Of a stretch of DNA of 59,579 nt, positions 30,601 to 35,728 are shown in pieces (the first letter of the stretch is position 1; every line of letters begins with the position of its first letter). The notes beneath the pieces are model-generated. The model searched no databases and was not told the DNA's origin. It saw only the letters and a list, made by a program, of their open reading frames with translations. Location: the IMG/VR virus record IMGVR_UViG_3300010885_073914, positions 1-59,579 of that record. One strand, 5' to 3'. The stretch is from a virus. The position numbers were made by a program, and so were the translations under genes.

Positions 30601-32839
30601 CATCCATGCTTTTCGTGCCTTTAGCAGCTTCAGAAATAGCAGTTAATGGGGCTAGGGCCGCTGTTAGTTTGAGTCTTCTTTCGTCCTCAGCTATTTTGGC
30701 TTTTTCTTCTAGCGTAAGGTTTTTTGCTTTTTCTTTATTTAACTCTGTTAGTCTTTCTGCTAGAGTTCTTGACTTATTTTCTAGTGCTTCAATAGCACCA
30801 ACTAGTTCTCCTGATTCCATTCCAAACGCAGCCTTAAACCTCATGTTCAATAGTCGTTTATCCAGTGCAGACATATTTTCTAAGCTTGCTCTCATTTCTT
30901 CTGCATTACTTCCTGCTAAACCTAGAGCTCTTGCTTGCTGCATTAATCCACTATTAAATTGCTTTATATTTTTATTGCTTTTTAGTATCTCACCATTCCA
31001 CATTTCTTGTGTTAATCCGGCTCTGGCTGCTGCATTAGCAACTAAGGCTAAGGTTTGTGTGTCTGCTTCTAGAAAACCTGATGTTGAGCTTAAGGCTCCT
31101 AATAATTTGCCTCCCTCCACTCCTACTTTTTGAAACTCAGCCTGAAGCCCTATGACATTAGAAACACTTCCTGCCGTTGCTGTGCTTGCCTTTCTCATTT
31201 GATCAACAAACTGCTTGCTTGAATCAACAGCTTGCTTTAATCGATCCCCCACCACCCCAGAATCTCTTCCTACGTTTCTAATTCCCCTTCCCACAGCAGC
31301 TATTTGATCTTCATTGAACTTAAAAGAATTGCCGAACTCTAAAAATTGTTCCCCAAGAGAACCAGCCTCTACTCCTATTTGCTTTTCTGTGTTTAACTGT
31401 GCACTAACTAGGGAATTAAGCTTTTTCTGGTCTCTCAATCCAGACTTAGTTCCTCTTAAAAATGCTTCTTGAAATTTTTCTCTTGCAACACCTGTTCTTA
31501 TGGAGCTTTTTCCTATGTCTTCATAACTTTTTTGTAGAGATCGCGTTTCTCCTGTAACCCCAGCTGTTTCATATGCTGCCGCTCTTATATCTTGTACAAA
31601 CTTTCTTTCTTTGTCTATTAATCCTTCTATGGCTGTATTGAGAACCTCAAACCCTAATGTAAATTTTTCTAAAGCTGATATGGTTCTTATCTGAAGGTCT
31701 CTATTTCTTTGCTCTATGTCTTCTCTTCTTCTTTCTTGTCTTCCCGAAGCTTTTAGCCTTCTCGCTTCTAGTTGTATTATGGATTCCATAACACCTTTTT
31801 TCTCTTGGTCTGTTTTAAGAGAATCATCATCAAACTTTCTGCCAGATCTGGCATATGCTGCTCTGAACTTTTCGTTGTTCTGGTATGCGTCTTCGAAGCT
31901 TAACCCGCCAATTTCTTTGCGAAAGTATTTGACTATGTCATCCACATTTGTCGAATAAGATCCAGCCCATGATTTAATTTGTTTATCCGTTAAATCTGCT
32001 GCTCCTACTAGTCCTTTGAACGCTTTGCCGGAACGCAAACTTAGAAAAAAGTCTTTTGCGTCTTCAAGACTGCTTATTTGAATCTCAAAAGGTTCTGCTC
32101 GATCTAATCTTTCCATGAATTCTTGATATTCACTCTCATCAAAGCTTCTTATACGAGGCTCTCTTGGAACTCCAAAATCCACACTAGAATTTCGCTCTGT
32201 AGCACTTGCGGAAGCTTTTTTTGCGTCATCAAAAAAGGAATCACCTTTTATTTCACTTACTATGTCGCTTGTTTTTACAACGTCCGCTACGGACATTTTT
32301 TCTGCTATTTTTGTTAGGGTATCATATACTTGGTGAAGCCATCTTTCACAGTAAACGTCATGTGTGTACCCAGATCCTTTTTTGCTAAATACTTTATAGA
32401 GTCCTTCTGTGGACTCAGAGACTATTTCTCCTTGCTTGAAATCCTTCTTAAAAAAGTTTTTAAGACTAGCCATGAACTTTTCTGGAAATGTTTCTTCTTT
32501 TTGTTCGCTTTTTTCTCCTTTATCCTTCTCTTGTCCTTTTGTTCCTTCTTTCTTTTGCCCAATATCAGACAGCAGCGATTTTATTTCTTCTACAAGGTTT
32601 GCTTGCTCGCTTATGTCTTGACTATGTCCTTTTACATATTTTTCAAACGCCTGCACCAGTGGCCCGTAGTCAAATTGTCTATCTCCTGATGCTCCTTCTG
32701 ACGGCTTCTCTGTATTGCTAATTGGTTTGGCAGGACCTACCTTGCTTTTCATGAGGGTCCCGATAAGACCCTTCAGCTCACCAATGCTCATATTGGTGCT
32801 ATTGATTTTTCTACCCAGGTTGTCTAAAGCTTCTGTCAT
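18614..32839 (-). CDS. Giant tail tape measure protein, 4741 residues
   Basis: It is identified by extreme length, helix- and Ala/Gly/Ser-rich composition, hydrophobic segments and its place directly before the baseplate hub genes. The N-terminal ~150 residues are charged. Residues ~370-880 are coiled-coil rich. Several blocks of internal repeats fill residues ~1160-4450 and are listed separately. Hydrophobic stretches at ~1170-1650 and ~3790-4000 could insert in or fuse with membranes during DNA entry. If the usual rule of about 0.15 nm per residue holds, the tail would be about 0.7 micrometre long, many times T4 (590-residue gp29). No lytic transglycosylase or peptidase motif was recognised. 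The start ATG at 32839 is accepted without a strong ribosome-binding site. Confidence 0.9.
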   Translation of the reverse strand: MTEALDNLGRKINSTNMSIGELKGLIGTLMKSKVGPAKPISNTEKPSEGASGDRQFDYGPLVQAFEKYVKGHSQDISEQANLVEEIKSLLSDIGQKKEGTKGQEKDKGEKSEQKEETFPEKFMASLKNFFKKDFKQGEIVSESTEGLYKVFSKKGSGYTHDVYCERWLHQVYDTLTKIAEKMSVADVVKTSDIVSEIKGDSFFDDAKKASASATERNSSVDFGVPREPRIRSFDESEYQEFMERLDRAEPFEIQISSLEDAKDFFLSLRSGKAFKGLVGAADLTDKQIKSWAGSYSTNVDDIVKYFRKEIGGLSFEDAYQNNEKFRAAYARSGRKFDDDSLKTDQEKKGVMESIIQLEARRLKASGRQERRREDIEQRNRDLQIRTISALEKFTLGFEVLNTAIEGLIDKERKFVQDIRAAAYETAGVTGETRSLQKSYEDIGKSSIRTGVAREKFQEAFLRGTKSGLRDQKKLNSLVSAQLNTEKQIGVEAGSLGEQFLEFGNSFKFNEDQIAAVGRGIRNVGRDSGVVGDRLKQAVDSSKQFVDQMRKASTATAGSVSNVIGLQAEFQKVGVEGGKLLGALSSTSGFLEADTQTLALVANAAARAGLTQEMWNGEILKSNKNIKQFNSGLMQQARALGLAGSNAEEMRASLENMSALDKRLLNMRFKAAFGMESGELVGAIEALENKSRTLAERLTELNKEKAKNLTLEEKAKIAEDERRLKLTAALAPLTAISEAAKGTKSMDEALAKFGKRRGEFEEDIAAIGQAWTSERDVARSSLKTAVNTLNEGLKKAGKKELSIDSKKIEDALKDETKFRELTSELSKAEQELSTAQKAQLDPLSSMNQTLLQMNDTLRDISKSLISGLFSSFIGKELLYLVGTISGVASSFSQGKEFVKDTAAFLNTFFRYKDPSGQDTMQDPRGFITKAFADLRDFIFGPKVAADLGGTIKVDEASKAATTVTSKAEETAAKVVGSKRPDTVKEVASSWQDQLLSVNNSMLDTLKRIADCVCSGAKQTVEQTKEKAMPSIQEGLTPITVQEGKIVPPEASAPAQVVEQTAGKAAKRAKLSPEEIAARKASGQAAKQKAETMGVSPAVWRQAKKQEIKNIKQQQGLNKIEKKELISEVSNGKRTKNIIKLEQSYIDSREKRISQVEVPKVAGIDLNDLISSGKEMAKTAAGILVLAAGAVALASAIVFLSGKIMDAFNLDATKIIQTAGTVGALAAAGAAIAAAGYGAYKLLTSEQEIVKFPKISEIFSEDLASTVAALLILGPALVLLGATIVKLAQMIVGAFGLDLSTVAETAGTVAAIVAAAGALTLAASEALEGFKKLSDNDLLKDPNKIKDLMWKGAKALLILGPGLVLLGATIVKISQIILGIMGLDASTIGAVTGKVAALIAGTAAIAGAVIGAMAGLYGLGLLDDYASKFVPEIIKGGMALMILAPVIVFLAAALNKLISGILGIMGVDAGKAAKVAYDVAALIASTALISVAIIGALAGLTGLGLLLPTAWAYVGPMAAGAAALFILTPAIVVLASALVNMMKGILATREMDASTAAKTAYQVAGIIAAAGAIAVSVMAAMAGLAGLGYLAAATTAAIPAMIGGAIALYALTPVVLSLASSIIEMAGSIAGSLLSSDEIKKVVEGVSSILGGAAKIALSILASVAGLSILGLFFASAMLAIPLMWLGTRAFNALINPIVGFIGAVKEASNKIGTTINPAEAESMSKGIATILQSVGDITKNVASASTSLASMPVYGGFWNWLIGSKISDRMWDGVRALKDLMAPIIAYVSAVKLFSGVVGRIVDPREAKPMGEGVSSILQSCASITDSIFKSAEPLKKMSKYQGFFNWLRGKTVGDMVDSGVDALKNLSGPITRYVAAIKAFSSKVGGTLSPRMAAEMAVGVEDILCAVGGVSRIILKNKENLSGIKYKEWGWFGTNYVKQMNSGAVALEKMSEPVLSYVAVIKRFSKRLGRRLNPRLAASMANGVAEIISGTGEVTKKVLETREELSKIKTSTGWGWFRKDYVKKSREGVKALKELSGPIIEYVDTIKGFSSEVGRKLDVRQAASMARGVAEILGASGDVTEKIVATKDKLVKVKTSEGFWLWATNIPDAMNKGVKALGELKLPIINYVSSITDFSKEVGSKVKPQEAKAAVKGLQQVAGVVEVFSCVLNHLKDRINPLTKSGWFVDSPIEQMVKAKKEMDKFFPVLAQFINSMIQNVSSSFKNVGELKATVKNLSSISQIFQKVGETVAVIREKIVPITKSGWFSGSDVEAIKGAIPKFNGFFVSISKFITDGIVGPISNIDDGSKLKESAKKLVGVSQLLKETSSSMSSLQSMIGLTTDGFFSSSPMKTISANKDKFTQYFAGVSGFINSGILEPIKKITNAEGLVEAGAKLKDIGCFIYGIKLILDNLSGVFSLMESKSIFEKAPLEKIRINKDQFSKYLETAKDFVLSGLLKPSLELPSEEITVGANNLKQTAYLLAGVPVVIKGLVGAVSLAVDKDDFFGETPMKKIADSKGAFSAYFKEIAAFVRDGIALPVKKELDGIDLAGSSKTMSAMSNIVASVVPIIKNLTGVMGMMSGETVDKLDTDFPIDKILSYKNLFADYFKKIAVFLRDGIVIPVKEVFPDTKGIRQASSTLSAMNNIVSSVPRVILGMSKGFVPLVESGQDLSKEVPMEAIINSKEKFAKWFFEIAHFLKDGVVNPINNVIGDPKEIRKAGSTLSAMSNVVGSMSSIIKNLAQMFVGLNERECLREAPAELIASQIEKFSGWFYSIISFLKVGIINPVNALVPDAKEMDGVRVKLRVLTASMSAIPEMFDELGGSISLFSKGFLWRIINGFKISKLSKNFISMANIINEGIVKPIQKFLPSSDELSEVNDQLTEFIMIIEKVASTMGLAGRAFLGIKPMDLDGIVSMKEGVQKVSDPKVFEAEVQKAIRGRSEMAINMAEKQAEAAAIVALSKKTGRTDLSGVEVDTQVDMEKKVVKAVARWSKENHDDALEVRAVNEGINAGAGGPGRSALPAAATPKKGQITPQPKTAEASEALKGASKKKEPIRVEAVERYEFNDAEERNDAIESATMLAKAEILKAIKGVSGENYSIGPEVLSGVKYKSKAQWMKDHGEAKVEAEYIPKFAEGGVVSKATLGVIGEAGPEAVVPLSGIEKYSSGIISGLYEINSTLKKILSQITKSGKKAFTSSISRGEAGSFDEGDAPVTNTFLDIGKGALSVGLGVALAPAISKMLESFKKSMADIVKVVSGSSKNNTPAKGAAASEGSGILGTLYSIGEGLFSMIPSFESNPADCCGAVAESADGLFGSLKNNLPRSIVDKSTSAFEGVKSRSGKAFSEMSSYFSSSFAPLTKGFTRSMNAGEGIFTSLSRGIQSQYMSITKGKSVSEMAQGAFEQIKSSGVKAFNYINSNIPQSWKENASKAFSTINNKIPQSVKDTSAEAFKVIKEKGSKAISSVGGYLSSSFAPLTKGFTRSMEAGEGIFKSLSRGITSQYMSITKGKPVSEVISNSFSQIKDNGIKAFETIKSKIPQSWKDNAGKAFSSVKDGGIKAFNYISNKIPQSVKDNAAKAFGTIKDVGGKALSSAGSYLSSSFAPLTKGFTRSMESGAGVFQSVSRGITSQYMSITKGKPISEIAKGAFDQIKDGGSKAFSYISNNVPQSLKDNAAKAFNVVGGYASKAFSGMSGFFSSSFAPLTKGFTRSMEAGEGVFKSLSRGMTSQFMSLTKGKSISEIAGNAFSSIKEYGKKGMTLAGGALKGLKEKAQGGISSAGGAVKSLFSKKAGPEGAVASVGAPTAAVAPVENVKKIGEAGESVKGNFEGVKEALKNLAEGLKSFANKESFLGALNLIPTGIGLTAMIPGFLGAKLIEKTDGKKIAASLGGLAEGLKSMASGKVLLGAGAILLSSIGLLGLLPALPGLAILGAMSGLVTSGLTALSTGLTSFGSAAANPMMWLGILAIAGLGAALIPLGYALSTLSPLVAAFGGVISTVLGGISGIITAVADGMVNFLGAVSLEKAAGLVGIAGGLVVLSGAIIAFSAATAAAGWISFFGGNSSTLDNIVRLADAGPNLNTFAQALTTITGALSAFEESLANIDGIESGLNRLIEVAINLGSVAPMLEILSSLPAIGQVATPTATVESAAIPAIGQVATPIATVESAAIQETQTRQMTPTNFKSQFTDEWSEKYHPAPGPGTVSATSEIESSLAQKKETGLSVTSPTAAVESSLVQSKQTDATSVSPVQNTEKAVLASAGKAEGKEKGVFDIGSMGNTINSGLKAVFVDLPVMIGGLLISGLKAVFVDLPVMIGGLLISGLKAVFVDLPNLVLSGLGSLGSIILSGLKMVFMGIPKMIGKFVLGGLKFVLSDLPQMIMSGLGSLASLALAGLQAVFVKLPTMLLSALGSLGSVVLNGIKAVFVTLPSLLGGLIISGMKAIFFDLPVWLGKTIFDGITSLLSAIPGAMYNALYAAASAVNAGWIVEGLFGGGTKKSATSKESTTNVETPTAKAESSLAANVEAPTNKVESSLSDVAVQETRKMTPTNFKSQFTDEWSEKYHPAPTENLSGKLSSPESIRHIDEVVSGRNLSYGSIKESHIGNAMPGTSLEAAIPSQVESVGGKPSTTVPVAVSTASPTAANRANIEQKLMKDKASLSPAKSEVVSPELGALTTETEEQTVVLNQMKELFEQFLEMLKPKSQASTGEGGEPGSTVPKNVVGKPTNYYRRVSGNVGQGPGKATVNLGAKAVS
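19480..20040 (-). repeat. Tape measure block E: 19-residue repeats (57 bp)
   Basis: Near-identical 57-bp units at about 19880-20010 encode SGLKAVFVDLPVMIGGLLI. Diverged relatives (GLKMVFMGIPKMIG, GLQAVFVKLPTMLL, GIKAVFVTLPSLLG, GMKAIFFDLPVWLG) continue to about 19500. They make an amphipathic hydrophobic array near the C-terminus. Confidence 0.85.
20350..20465 (-). repeat. 54-bp direct repeat in the tape measure gene
   Basis: Two nearly identical 54-bp units encode IPAIGQVATPxATVESAA. The nearby peptide TPTNFKSQFTDEWSEKY also occurs twice in the gene (about 20270-20345 and 19180-19250), each followed by a Pro-rich linker. Confidence 0.85.
21620..22841 (-). repeat. Tape measure block D: four copies of SSSFAPLTKGFTRSM units
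   Basis: SSSFAPLTKGFTRSM occurs four times (near 22790, 22420, 22035 and 21750), each followed by [SQ]LSRGITSQYMSITKGK-like sequence and then IPQSxKDNAxKAF. Spacing is about 290-390 bases. DNA identity between units is high, so the expansion is fairly recent. Confidence 0.85.
24200..26400 (-). repeat. Tape measure block C: ~90-residue repeats
   Basis: About nine units. Each has SAMSNIV or similar, then SGWF, KSIF or DDFF, then a Lys- and Phe-containing helix (KFxxYFxxIxxFIxxGIxxPI). They could represent stepwise growth of the tape measure by unit duplication. Confidence 0.78.
26400..27780 (-). repeat. Tape measure block B: ~70-75-residue repeats
   Basis: Six to seven units share [P/A]xxAxxMxxGVxxIL, a short linker with W (WNWLIG, WGWFG, WGWFR, FWLWA), then GVxALKxLxxPIxxYVxxIKxFS. 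They follow block A directly and lie in one frame of the tape measure gene. Confidence 0.8.
27900..29360 (-). repeat. Tape measure block A: hydrophobic ~85-residue repeats
   Basis: About five diverged units of about 80-95 residues. Each has a pattern like ALLILGPALVLLGATIVK, then GLD or GVD, then an Ala-rich helix ending GLGLL. They alternate long hydrophobic helices and may form membrane-active or tightly packed hairpins. Similarity is at protein level; the DNA is diverged. Confidence 0.75.
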
Positions 32840-32862
32840 CTTGTTGTTAAAAGAGTTTGAAT

Positions 32863-33378
32863 CTAATTAAATGGGGTTTCCTCGGTAGCGGTAGCTGGTG
32901 GATTAACTATGCGATTTATTTGATCCCGCACAGATTTTCTTATGGCTTCTATTTCGTTTGGATCTAGTGACCTAGACATAGCCATTGCGTTAACAATAAA
33001 TCGGCAGTCGAGCTTTTTAAGCGATCCTATGCCTCTTTTTTTGTATTGTCGGAAGGCTGAGCTTATATATCCATTGTTTTTGATAGATTGATACGTAAAA
33101 TTAGGATTTTGGCAGACAGATACGTTGTTATTTGGAAAAATTAACTTTTTTATGACTGGAAATGTCAGATAATGCAAATTAATGCCTCTTATGTATAGTC
33201 CTTTGTTTGGCTGTGCATTGACTGGATAGTCTGGATCTGTGACTAAAACTAGTGGAGAAGGATCATGCCCCGGCTTGTAAAAAGCATAGCTAAAAGAGAT
33301 TAAGTCCCCTCTTGCTAGTGCCCCACTAAGGTTTGATCGATTGGAATTTAGGAGTATGTCTACAAATGGGGCGGCCAT
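32863..33378 (-). CDS. Conserved-type virion protein, possibly leaderless
   Basis: 171 residues, first gene of the tail operon (25 bases before the tape measure start). Motifs DLISFSYAFYKPGHDPSPLVLV and GLYIRGINLHYLTFPVIKKLI are of a type I associate with small structural proteins of T4-like marine phages, but I cannot name the function. There is no ribosome-binding site. Instead GCTAAATA ends 6 bases before the ATG, so the mRNA may start at or near the start codon. The C-terminus is a charged helix and a Pro/Thr-rich tail. Confidence 0.65.
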   Translation of the reverse strand: MAAPFVDILLNSNRSNLSGALARGDLISFSYAFYKPGHDPSPLVLVTDPDYPVNAQPNKGLYIRGINLHYLTFPVIKKLIFPNNNVSVCQNPNFTYQSIKNNGYISSAFRQYKKRGIGSLKKLDCRFIVNAMAMSRSLDPNEIEAIRKSVRDQINRIVNPPATATEETPFN

Positions 33379-33384
33379 AATTTT

Positions 33385-33392
33385 TATTTAGC
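33385..33392 (-). promoter_or_regulatory. Late promoter GCTAAATA for the tail operon
   Basis: Minus-strand GCTAAATA, 6 bases before ATG 33378. It matches the TAAATA family in this window and the T4 late consensus TATAAATA. No -35 is expected for T4-type late promoters. It would drive the 171-residue gene and the ~26-kb tail operon. Confidence 0.6.
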
Positions 33393-33427
33393 TTTTGGTC
33401 GCCCTAAAATCAAAAATAGCCAAGAGC

Positions 33428-33455
33428 TTAAAATCGCCCGAATCAGTGGTATAAT
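33428..33455 (+). promoter_or_regulatory. Sigma-70-like extended -10 promoter
   Basis: TATAAT at 33450-33455 preceded by TGG (extended -10, TGn) and a poor -35 (TTAAAA at 33428-33433, 16-base spacer). It would start an mRNA with an ~80-base leader ahead of the zinc-finger gene at 33541. It is divergent from the late promoter of the tail operon. Confidence 0.5.
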
Positions 33456-33540
33456 GATATTGTGTCACTGCTCAAATTTCAAATTAGCCTCAATTTCATT
33501 GTACCCTATGTAGGTGTCTCTTAAACGATTGGAGCTAAAA

Positions 33541-34038
33541 ATGCACCTGTGTTGTCCTCGATGCGATACTGTCGTGAACGTTTATGACTACAACTTATTC
33601 GAAATTTGGACTTGCAAAAAGTGTGAGTGGAGATTTAGAGGAGTTCATGCAAGGTTTCCTGGACTCAGGAATCTGATCAATAGCATTATCGCTCCTATTT
33701 ACACTAATACTCAACTTATTCATCTTGCCAATTGCACCCATTGTGGATCTTTGGTAGACCTTAAATGCATAGGAGTCCACACTTATGCTCCTAGAGATTT
33801 TGGACAATATAGACACATAGGTTATAATGGACCTTATGTGTGCAAAAGATGCTGTAGACCTTTGCCATGGGACTACCCAGATCAATTTGAACACGTTGCA
33901 AGAGCTTTCAACGAAGAATTAGACAAACGAAACAGTTCTAGAAAAGAAACGCCCCAAGCATCTGGGGAGTCTTTAAACCCACTAGACTTGTCTAAGATGG
34001 CTCAAGAGCTATACAAAAATAAACACAAAGTATCTTAG
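33541..34038 (+). CDS. Multi-zinc-ribbon protein
   Basis: 165 residues from ATG 33541, chosen because GGAG lies 6 bases before it (33531-33534). A GTG at 33514 would put that site inside the gene. Two Cys4 clusters are visible: CCPRC (4-8) with CKKC (25-28), and CTHC with CKRCC near residues 65-105. It is soluble, with a charged C-terminal helix. A nucleic-acid binding or regulatory role is likely but not shown. It heads a short run of small plus-strand genes behind an extended -10 promoter. Confidence 0.65.
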   Translation: MHLCCPRCDTVVNVYDYNLFEIWTCKKCEWRFRGVHARFPGLRNLINSIIAPIYTNTQLIHLANCTHCGSLVDLKCIGVHTYAPRDFGQYRHIGYNGPYVCKRCCRPLPWDYPDQFEHVARAFNEELDKRNSSRKETPQASGESLNPLDLSKMAQELYKNKHKVS

Positions 34039-34046
34039 GAAGTATA

Positions 34047-34169
34047 ATGTACGTAACTAATATGCAATACTTTTGTGCTTGTTTAAGCACTATGTTTGTT
34101 GGAATAGCTTTAGGAATTTGTCTAACTTCTTTTTTTATGGAGAGCAAAAATGAAAGACCCTCTGATTAG
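34047..34169 (+). CDS. Small single-pass membrane protein, 40 residues
   Basis: ATG 34047 with a TAGGAAG ribosome-binding site overlapping the end of the upstream gene. The product has one hydrophobic helix (FVGIALGICLTSFFM) and a charged C-terminus. It overlaps the next small gene by 20 bases in another frame. It may be a holin-like or inhibitor peptide; function unknown. Confidence 0.55.
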   Translation: MYVTNMQYFCACLSTMFVGIALGICLTSFFMESKNERPSD

Positions 34170-34278
34170 TCTTATCGAGAACGATGCTATGTTTCGTATA
34201 ATGTTTTTGGAGTATGATGCCAAGACTTCTTTTTGGTCAAAGATAGTGTACAGACTCAGGCTGTTTTTTAATCTTTAG
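34150..34278 (+). CDS. Small protein, 42 residues
   Basis: ATG 34150 follows a GGAG site with 6-base spacing. The product begins MKDPLISLIENDAMFRIMF and ends in a basic amphipathic helix (SKIVYRLRLFFNL). It overlaps the 40-residue gene, so the two are probably co-translated. No family recognised. Confidence 0.5.
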   Translation: MKDPLISLIENDAMFRIMFLEYDAKTSFWSKIVYRLRLFFNL

Positions 34279-34301
34279 ATCTAACCATCAAGTAGTTAAT
34301 G

Positions 34302-34315
34302 GAACTTTAAAGTTC
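34302..34315. other. 14-bp perfect palindrome GAACTTTAAAGTTC
   Basis: A perfect dyad 20 bases before the start of the gene at 34335, with no T-run after it, so not a terminator. It could be an operator or an RNA hairpin near the start; nothing else supports a role. Confidence 0.3.
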
Positions 34316-34334
34316 ATAAGCATACATAAAGCTA

Positions 34335-35417
34335 ATGAACTTCACAGAGTGGTTAGAAAAAACCGGCAAAACAAAGCTCCTATCAGAAAAAGCGGTCCGC
34401 TCAGGAACCGCCCATTGGGCTTATCCCGATGGGTATATGAGAAGTCACTATTCTTCTCTGTACTTCACGCCTACAGCAGCAGATGCTGTTCAAAAGATGG
34501 GGCCAAAAACTGATGAGGAAGAAGTTGATCATGGGCAAAAAACTTATGCTCACCATGAGCGTATGATTAAGCACGAAAGAACTCCCTCGACCCTAAAGTC
34601 GGCAACGCAGGTCGAATGCCATGGATTAGACTTTAAGGAACATCTAAGCATACAGCAAGATTATGAAGTTTTAATGAGTCTCGATGAAGTGGACTTGGTA
34701 AAGCTGCTCGCCAGCCCATCTATGTTTGCTGCCGGGGCCGCAGGTAACATACTAGGACAGGCTGTTAGGGGATCGGGAAATATAGTTGGTGGAGGACTTG
34801 ATGCTTTAGGAGGACTAGGCTCAAGTGCCGTAGGTGCCCTTCAATACCTAGGTGGCAATAAAGCAGCAAGAGAAAAGGCCAAAAAAAGACTAAAATCTGG
34901 CCTCGGCGGTATCGCAGGAGGAGCAGGCAAGGTCTTAAGAGGTGCGGCTCAAATAGCTGCTACCCCTGTTACTGCACCTATTAGGGGAGCACAAGTTGTA
35001 GATGATCCGGGATCATTGAGCGGAGTCTTTGCTCCCAATGATCCTGATAGAAACTATTGGCAAGATTTATTTGGACTTGCTTCTGGTTCCGAAAGAAAAG
35101 AAGAACAGCCCAAGACCAAAGAGGTTTCCAAAGCTGAGAGCGAACAATTAGAAAAAGTTAAGTCTGTTAGGTCTGCTGTGATAAATGGATCAAAAGTTCT
35201 ACATGACGCTCCTGACGAATGGGCGAGGCTTGTAGAGTCTTTAAGAAACGCTCTTACCGCAAAAGAAGCGATACGCATTATGTCTTATATGAAGAAGAAG
35301 TTTCCCGAAGCTTATAGGGGAGCATTAGATAGAGCCAGACAGTTAAGCAGAAGCAGGCCTTCAACTAATCCATCGGGTCTTTTAAGATCCGGTTCTCGAA
35401 GACCTAAGCCATTCTAA
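34335..35417 (+). CDS. Putative head-packaged protein with targeting-like N-terminus and Gly/Ala-rich core
   Basis: 360 residues. The N-terminus MNFTEWLEKTGKTKLLSE has the shared M-x-F-x-x-W-L motif followed by an L-S-E site fitting the T4 prohead protease consensus [LI]-x-E. Residues ~120-230 are Gly/Ala-rich and hydrophobic (GLDALGGLGSSAVGALQYLGG, then a basic segment and GGIAGGAGKVLRGAAQIAA), resembling membrane-active ejection or internal proteins. The C-terminus is helical and basic. No ribosome-binding site is obvious; ACATAAAG lies just before the ATG. A terminator-like hairpin follows. Proposed role: internal protein injected with DNA (inference). Confidence 0.6.
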   Translation: MNFTEWLEKTGKTKLLSEKAVRSGTAHWAYPDGYMRSHYSSLYFTPTAADAVQKMGPKTDEEEVDHGQKTYAHHERMIKHERTPSTLKSATQVECHGLDFKEHLSIQQDYEVLMSLDEVDLVKLLASPSMFAAGAAGNILGQAVRGSGNIVGGGLDALGGLGSSAVGALQYLGGNKAAREKAKKRLKSGLGGIAGGAGKVLRGAAQIAATPVTAPIRGAQVVDDPGSLSGVFAPNDPDRNYWQDLFGLASGSERKEEQPKTKEVSKAESEQLEKVKSVRSAVINGSKVLHDAPDEWARLVESLRNALTAKEAIRIMSYMKKKFPEAYRGALDRARQLSRSRPSTNPSGLLRSGSRRPKPF

Positions 35418-35421
35418 AATA

Positions 35422-35448
35422 ATAGCCCTCCATTTTGTGAAGGGCTAT
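35422..35448. terminator. Hairpin terminator between convergent genes
   Basis: Perfect 8-bp stem ATAGCCCT / AGGGCTAT with an 11-base loop, 4 bases after the plus-strand stop. On the minus strand the stem is followed by a TTATTTT tract, so it best terminates the Pmp3-like transcript and may act in both directions. Confidence 0.65.
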
Positions 35449-35464
35449 CAAACCGACTCCGAAA

Positions 35465-35638
35465 TTAGTCTTTCAGTATAACGTATAATGCATGAATTAT
35501 TCCTGGTATGTAGCCCAGAAATGTAAGAACTACGTTTACAACTAACTGCAAACCAAGTCCTTTTTTGATTGCTACCCCTACTGGTGGTAGGAATATTGCT
35601 AACAATAATGCAACTAAGTCTAAATCTTCTTTTTCCAT
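35465..35638 (-). CDS. Pmp3/UPF0057-family small membrane protein
   Basis: 57 residues from ATG 35638. The start is decided by AAGGAGG 5 bases upstream; a longer frame exists but is unlikely. The sequence LLAIFLPPVGVAIKKGLGLQ followed by LGYIPGIIHALYVI is the Pmp3 (UPF0057) signature: two membrane helices with a conserved PP-G and GYIPGIIHA. Family members in bacteria, plants and fungi affect membrane potential and stress tolerance. In a phage it may stabilise the host membrane. It has its own GATAAATA box and ends at a hairpin, so it is a single-gene unit. Confidence 0.9.
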   Translation of the reverse strand: MEKEDLDLVALLLAIFLPPVGVAIKKGLGLQLVVNVVLTFLGYIPGIIHALYVILKD

Positions 35639-35657
35639 GTTTACCTCCTTGTAACTA

Positions 35658-35665
35658 TATTTATC
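35658..35665 (-). promoter_or_regulatory. Late promoter GATAAATA for the Pmp3-like gene
   Basis: Minus-strand GATAAATA 19 bases before ATG 35638, leaving room for the AAGGAGG site in a ~14-base leader. It is divergent from the ACTAAATA box at 35702. Confidence 0.65.
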
Positions 35666-35701
35666 ATTTTTGCAATTCATTTTCTAAAAAACACACCAAA
35701 A

Positions 35702-35709
35702 ACTAAATA
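35702..35709 (+). promoter_or_regulatory. Late promoter ACTAAATA for the kinase-like gene
   Basis: Plus-strand ACTAAATA 19 bases before ATG 35729 with GAGG in the leader. Same core as seven or more other sites in this window. Confidence 0.65.
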
Positions 35710-35728
35710 TTGTTGAGGAAAAATACCA

